From Patescibacteria group bacterium (GTDB lineage: Bacteria > Patescibacteriota > Patescibacteriia > S139-126): a DNA stretch of 8,414 bases. The stretch covers positions 1 through 8,414 of the forward strand of contig WFTD01000037.1 in NCBI GenBank assembly GCA_015485755.1. The letters are read 5' to 3'. Every line of letters starts with the position of its first letter. The stretch's first letter is position 1. This document shows positions 6,649 through 8,414 of the stretch, piece by piece. The notes under the pieces were generated by a model, which worked only from the letters and a program-made list of their open reading frames with translations, did no database searches and was not told the origin of the DNA. Position numbers and translations under genes: made by a program.

Positions 6649-8373
6649 TTATTCTTTTGTTACTCTTAATACTTCTTCAATGGTAGTAATACCATTTTTA
6701 GCTTTGATGAAGCCATCTTCAATTAAGGTTAGCATACCTTCGGCAATGGCTTGGTCCAGCAATTCTTTGCTACTAGCTTTTTTCATAATTAATTTTTGGA
6801 TTTCTGGTGATATTTCCAAAACTTCATAAATGCCAATTCTTCCTTTATAGCCGCTATTGTTGCAGCGCTTACACCCTTTGCCTCGGTAAAAAAGGAGCTC
6901 TCCCAGCTTTACTTCAGAGGAAGCAATGACTTTTTCTTTTTTGAGGGTGGTTAAAATAGAGGGGATGTTGTATCTCATTTCCAGCTCTTTGACAGTATCA
7001 CTGGATAGGTTGTAAGAGTAAATGCAGTCAGTGCATATTTTTCTGACCAGACGTTGGGCAATGATAAGGTTGGTAGTTGATGCTATCAAAAAGCTGGCAA
7101 TTCCCATATCTTGCAAACGCGGCAAAGTAGAAACAGCATCGTTGGTATGGAGGGTTGAGAGCACTAAGTGCCCAGTCATAGCTGCATGAACAGCAATTTC
7201 AGCTGTTTCCAGATCGCGGATTTCTCCTACCATAATAATATCAGGATCTTGGCGCAAGAGTGCCCTTAGTCCGGAGGCAAAAGTAAAGCCGACCTTGGGG
7301 TTTATTTGCGATTGGTTTATTCTGGGCATACGGTACTCAACCGGATCTTCAACAGTGGCTATATTCACTTCAGGGGTATTTAATATATTTAAAATAGTAT
7401 ACAAAGTTGTGGTTTTACCTGAACCGGTCGGGCCAGTAACCAAAATCATTCCGTGCGGTTTGGTGATGTTGCTTTTGACTAAATTGAGAGATTTTTTTTG
7501 GAATCCTAGTTGTTCTAAGGTTAGTATTTGGTTTGACTCGTTGAGGAGGCGCATTACTATTTTTTCCCCGTCAAAAACAGGCATAATTGACACACGGAAG
7601 GCTACTTTATAATTTTCATTTTGGATTTTAAAACGCCCATCTTGCGGCAGGCGGTGTTCATCCAGCTTTAGGTTGGCTAGTATTTTTATGCGAGCAACAA
7701 TTCCAGCTTGGGCATTTTTGGGTAAAGTCATAACATCACGTAAAATGCCGTCAATTCTATAGCGAACTAAAATTTCTTTTTCAGTTGGTTCAATATGGAT
7801 ATCAGATGCATTTTCATAAATGGCGTATTCCAGCAAAGTGTCTACAATTCTTACCACAGGCAAGTCTTCAGCTAATTCTTTTAAGTTTTGGTCTGATTTT
7901 TCTTCCGCTTTGCCTTCAGTCAGGTCAGCAAATTCAGCCTTTAGACTTTTATGGTATTGTTTAAGGGCTTCTTGCAGGGCTTTGGGATAGGTGACATGAA
8001 CTTCAATTTCATGGCCTGTTTTTTTCTTGATAAATTCAATCGTCTCAATATCAGTTGGGTTGAGCATTGCCACTTTAAGGATGTTGTCAGTAGAGTCAAA
8101 AGCAACAACCTCTCTGGCTTGGGCAATTGGTTCAGGAATTAAAAATAAAATATCCTTTCTGATAATTTGCCCTTTGAGATCAACAAATGGCACTGAATAA
8201 AATTTAGCAATATTTTCGTATAAATCTTCCTCTGTCAAAATCTTTTTTTCTAGCAGGATTCGCCATAGGGGCTTCTTTGCAGTTTTGGCTTGTTTTTGCA
8301 ATTCAGCTAAAGTATCGTTATCAACGATTTTGTGTTTTGTTATTAATTTGGCTAATTGCGAATCTGAAATCAT
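6649..8373 (-). CDS. pilB: Type IV pilus extension ATPase PilB (GspE/PulE family)
   Basis: This 574-aa cytoplasmic secretion ATPase powers pilus polymerisation by hydrolysing ATP as a hexamer docked on the platform protein PilC. An N-terminal T2SSE_N/MshEN-like region spans about residues 1-145. The ATPase core carries Walker A GPTGSGKT (314-321), an Asp box around VEDPVEYR (341-348), Walker B DIIMVGEIRD (378-387, E384) and a His box ending STLHTND (406-412). Two CxxC pairs (C447/C450 and C501/C504) form the tetracysteine zinc site typical of PilB/GspE and absent from PilT, which supports extension rather than retraction. Length is normal for the family. The ATG is the first possible start, because an in-frame TAA lies 18 nt upstream (8394-8392). 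No Shine-Dalgarno sequence is visible. The MshEN positions that bind cyclic di-GMP look degenerate. The stop is 1 nt from the pilC start, so the two are likely translationally coupled. A type II secretion GspE is the alternative, but the surrounding pilins favour a pilus. Confidence 0.96.
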   Translation of the reverse strand: MISDSQLAKLITKHKIVDNDTLAELQKQAKTAKKPLWRILLEKKILTEEDLYENIAKFYSVPFVDLKGQIIRKDILFLIPEPIAQAREVVAFDSTDNILKVAMLNPTDIETIEFIKKKTGHEIEVHVTYPKALQEALKQYHKSLKAEFADLTEGKAEEKSDQNLKELAEDLPVVRIVDTLLEYAIYENASDIHIEPTEKEILVRYRIDGILRDVMTLPKNAQAGIVARIKILANLKLDEHRLPQDGRFKIQNENYKVAFRVSIMPVFDGEKIVMRLLNESNQILTLEQLGFQKKSLNLVKSNITKPHGMILVTGPTGSGKTTTLYTILNILNTPEVNIATVEDPVEYRMPRINQSQINPKVGFTFASGLRALLRQDPDIIMVGEIRDLETAEIAVHAAMTGHLVLSTLHTNDAVSTLPRLQDMGIASFLIASTTNLIIAQRLVRKICTDCIYSYNLSSDTVKELEMRYNIPSILTTLKKEKVIASSEVKLGELLFYRGKGCKRCNNSGYKGRIGIYEVLEISPEIQKLIMKKASSKELLDQAIAEGMLTLIEDGFIKAKNGITTIEEVLRVTKE

Positions 8374-8401
8374 AACAGCAGAATTTTGTTTTTATATAAA
8401 T

Positions 8402-8410
8402 ATTATACCA
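8402..8410 (-). promoter_or_regulatory. Putative extended -10 promoter upstream of pilB
   Basis: Read on the minus strand, the right edge carries TGGTATAAT: a perfect TATAAT hexamer at 8407-8402 preceded by the TGn extension at 8410-8408. Transcription would start near 8395, giving a leader of only about 22 nt before the pilB ATG at 8373. Any -35 element would lie at or beyond the window edge, so it cannot be judged. Because the following genes are almost contiguous, this could drive the entire pilus cluster. The surrounding DNA is AT-rich, so a chance match is possible. Confidence 0.55.
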
Positions 8411-8414
8411 TAAA

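Noticed and set aside
5779..6669. Plus-strand open frames of 128 and 97 codons opposite pilC.
   Set aside because: Their hydrophobic and basic stretches mirror the membrane segments and codon pattern of pilC on the other strand; there is no independent support.
6597..7499. Runs of eight T at 6597-6604 and 7492-7499, considered as slippage sites or terminators.
   Set aside because: They encode ordinary lysine codons inside pilC and pilB, there is no hairpin beside them, and both reading frames are intact across the runs.

Overview
The whole window is one minus-strand transcription unit for a type IV pilus (T4P) machine. Genes are packed with 1 to 30 bp between them, and no stretch of 300 bases lacks a gene. 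In transcription order (high to low coordinates) it contains: an extended -10 promoter at the right edge; pilB, the extension ATPase; pilC, the inner-membrane platform protein; a very large modular prepilin of 1160 aa; a 210-aa PilW/GspJ-like prepilin; and a PilX/GspK-like protein that runs off the left edge. No RNA gene, mobile element, CRISPR array or convincing terminator was seen.

How the genes fit together: PilB hydrolyses ATP and drives pilin assembly through PilC in the cytoplasmic membrane. The next three products are prepilin-like proteins in the order V/I-like, W/J-like, X/K-like. This is the same set that forms the priming and tip complex in T4P and type II secretion systems. No gene for PilT, the prepilin peptidase, PilM/N/O or an obvious major pilin lies in the window, so these must be elsewhere if present.

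The most notable gene is the 1160-aa prepilin. It has a normal class III leader and an ordinary PilV/GspI-like start. The pilin fold then appears to be interrupted by about 430 residues holding two tandem LamG/concanavalin A-like units, each about 204 aa. It resumes with a typical pilin strand segment and continues into a carboxypeptidase-regulatory-like beta domain. A seven-repeat beta-propeller-like region follows, with tryptophans spaced about 54 residues apart, and then a last beta domain. It looks like a tip-displayed adhesin built into a minor pilin.

Organism: the base composition is moderately AT-rich, none of the five start codons has a clear Shine-Dalgarno sequence, and the minor pilins resemble those I recall from Patescibacteria (Candidate Phyla Radiation, Parcubacteria-like lineages). 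The assignment is an inference from recalled family resemblance and could not be tested here.
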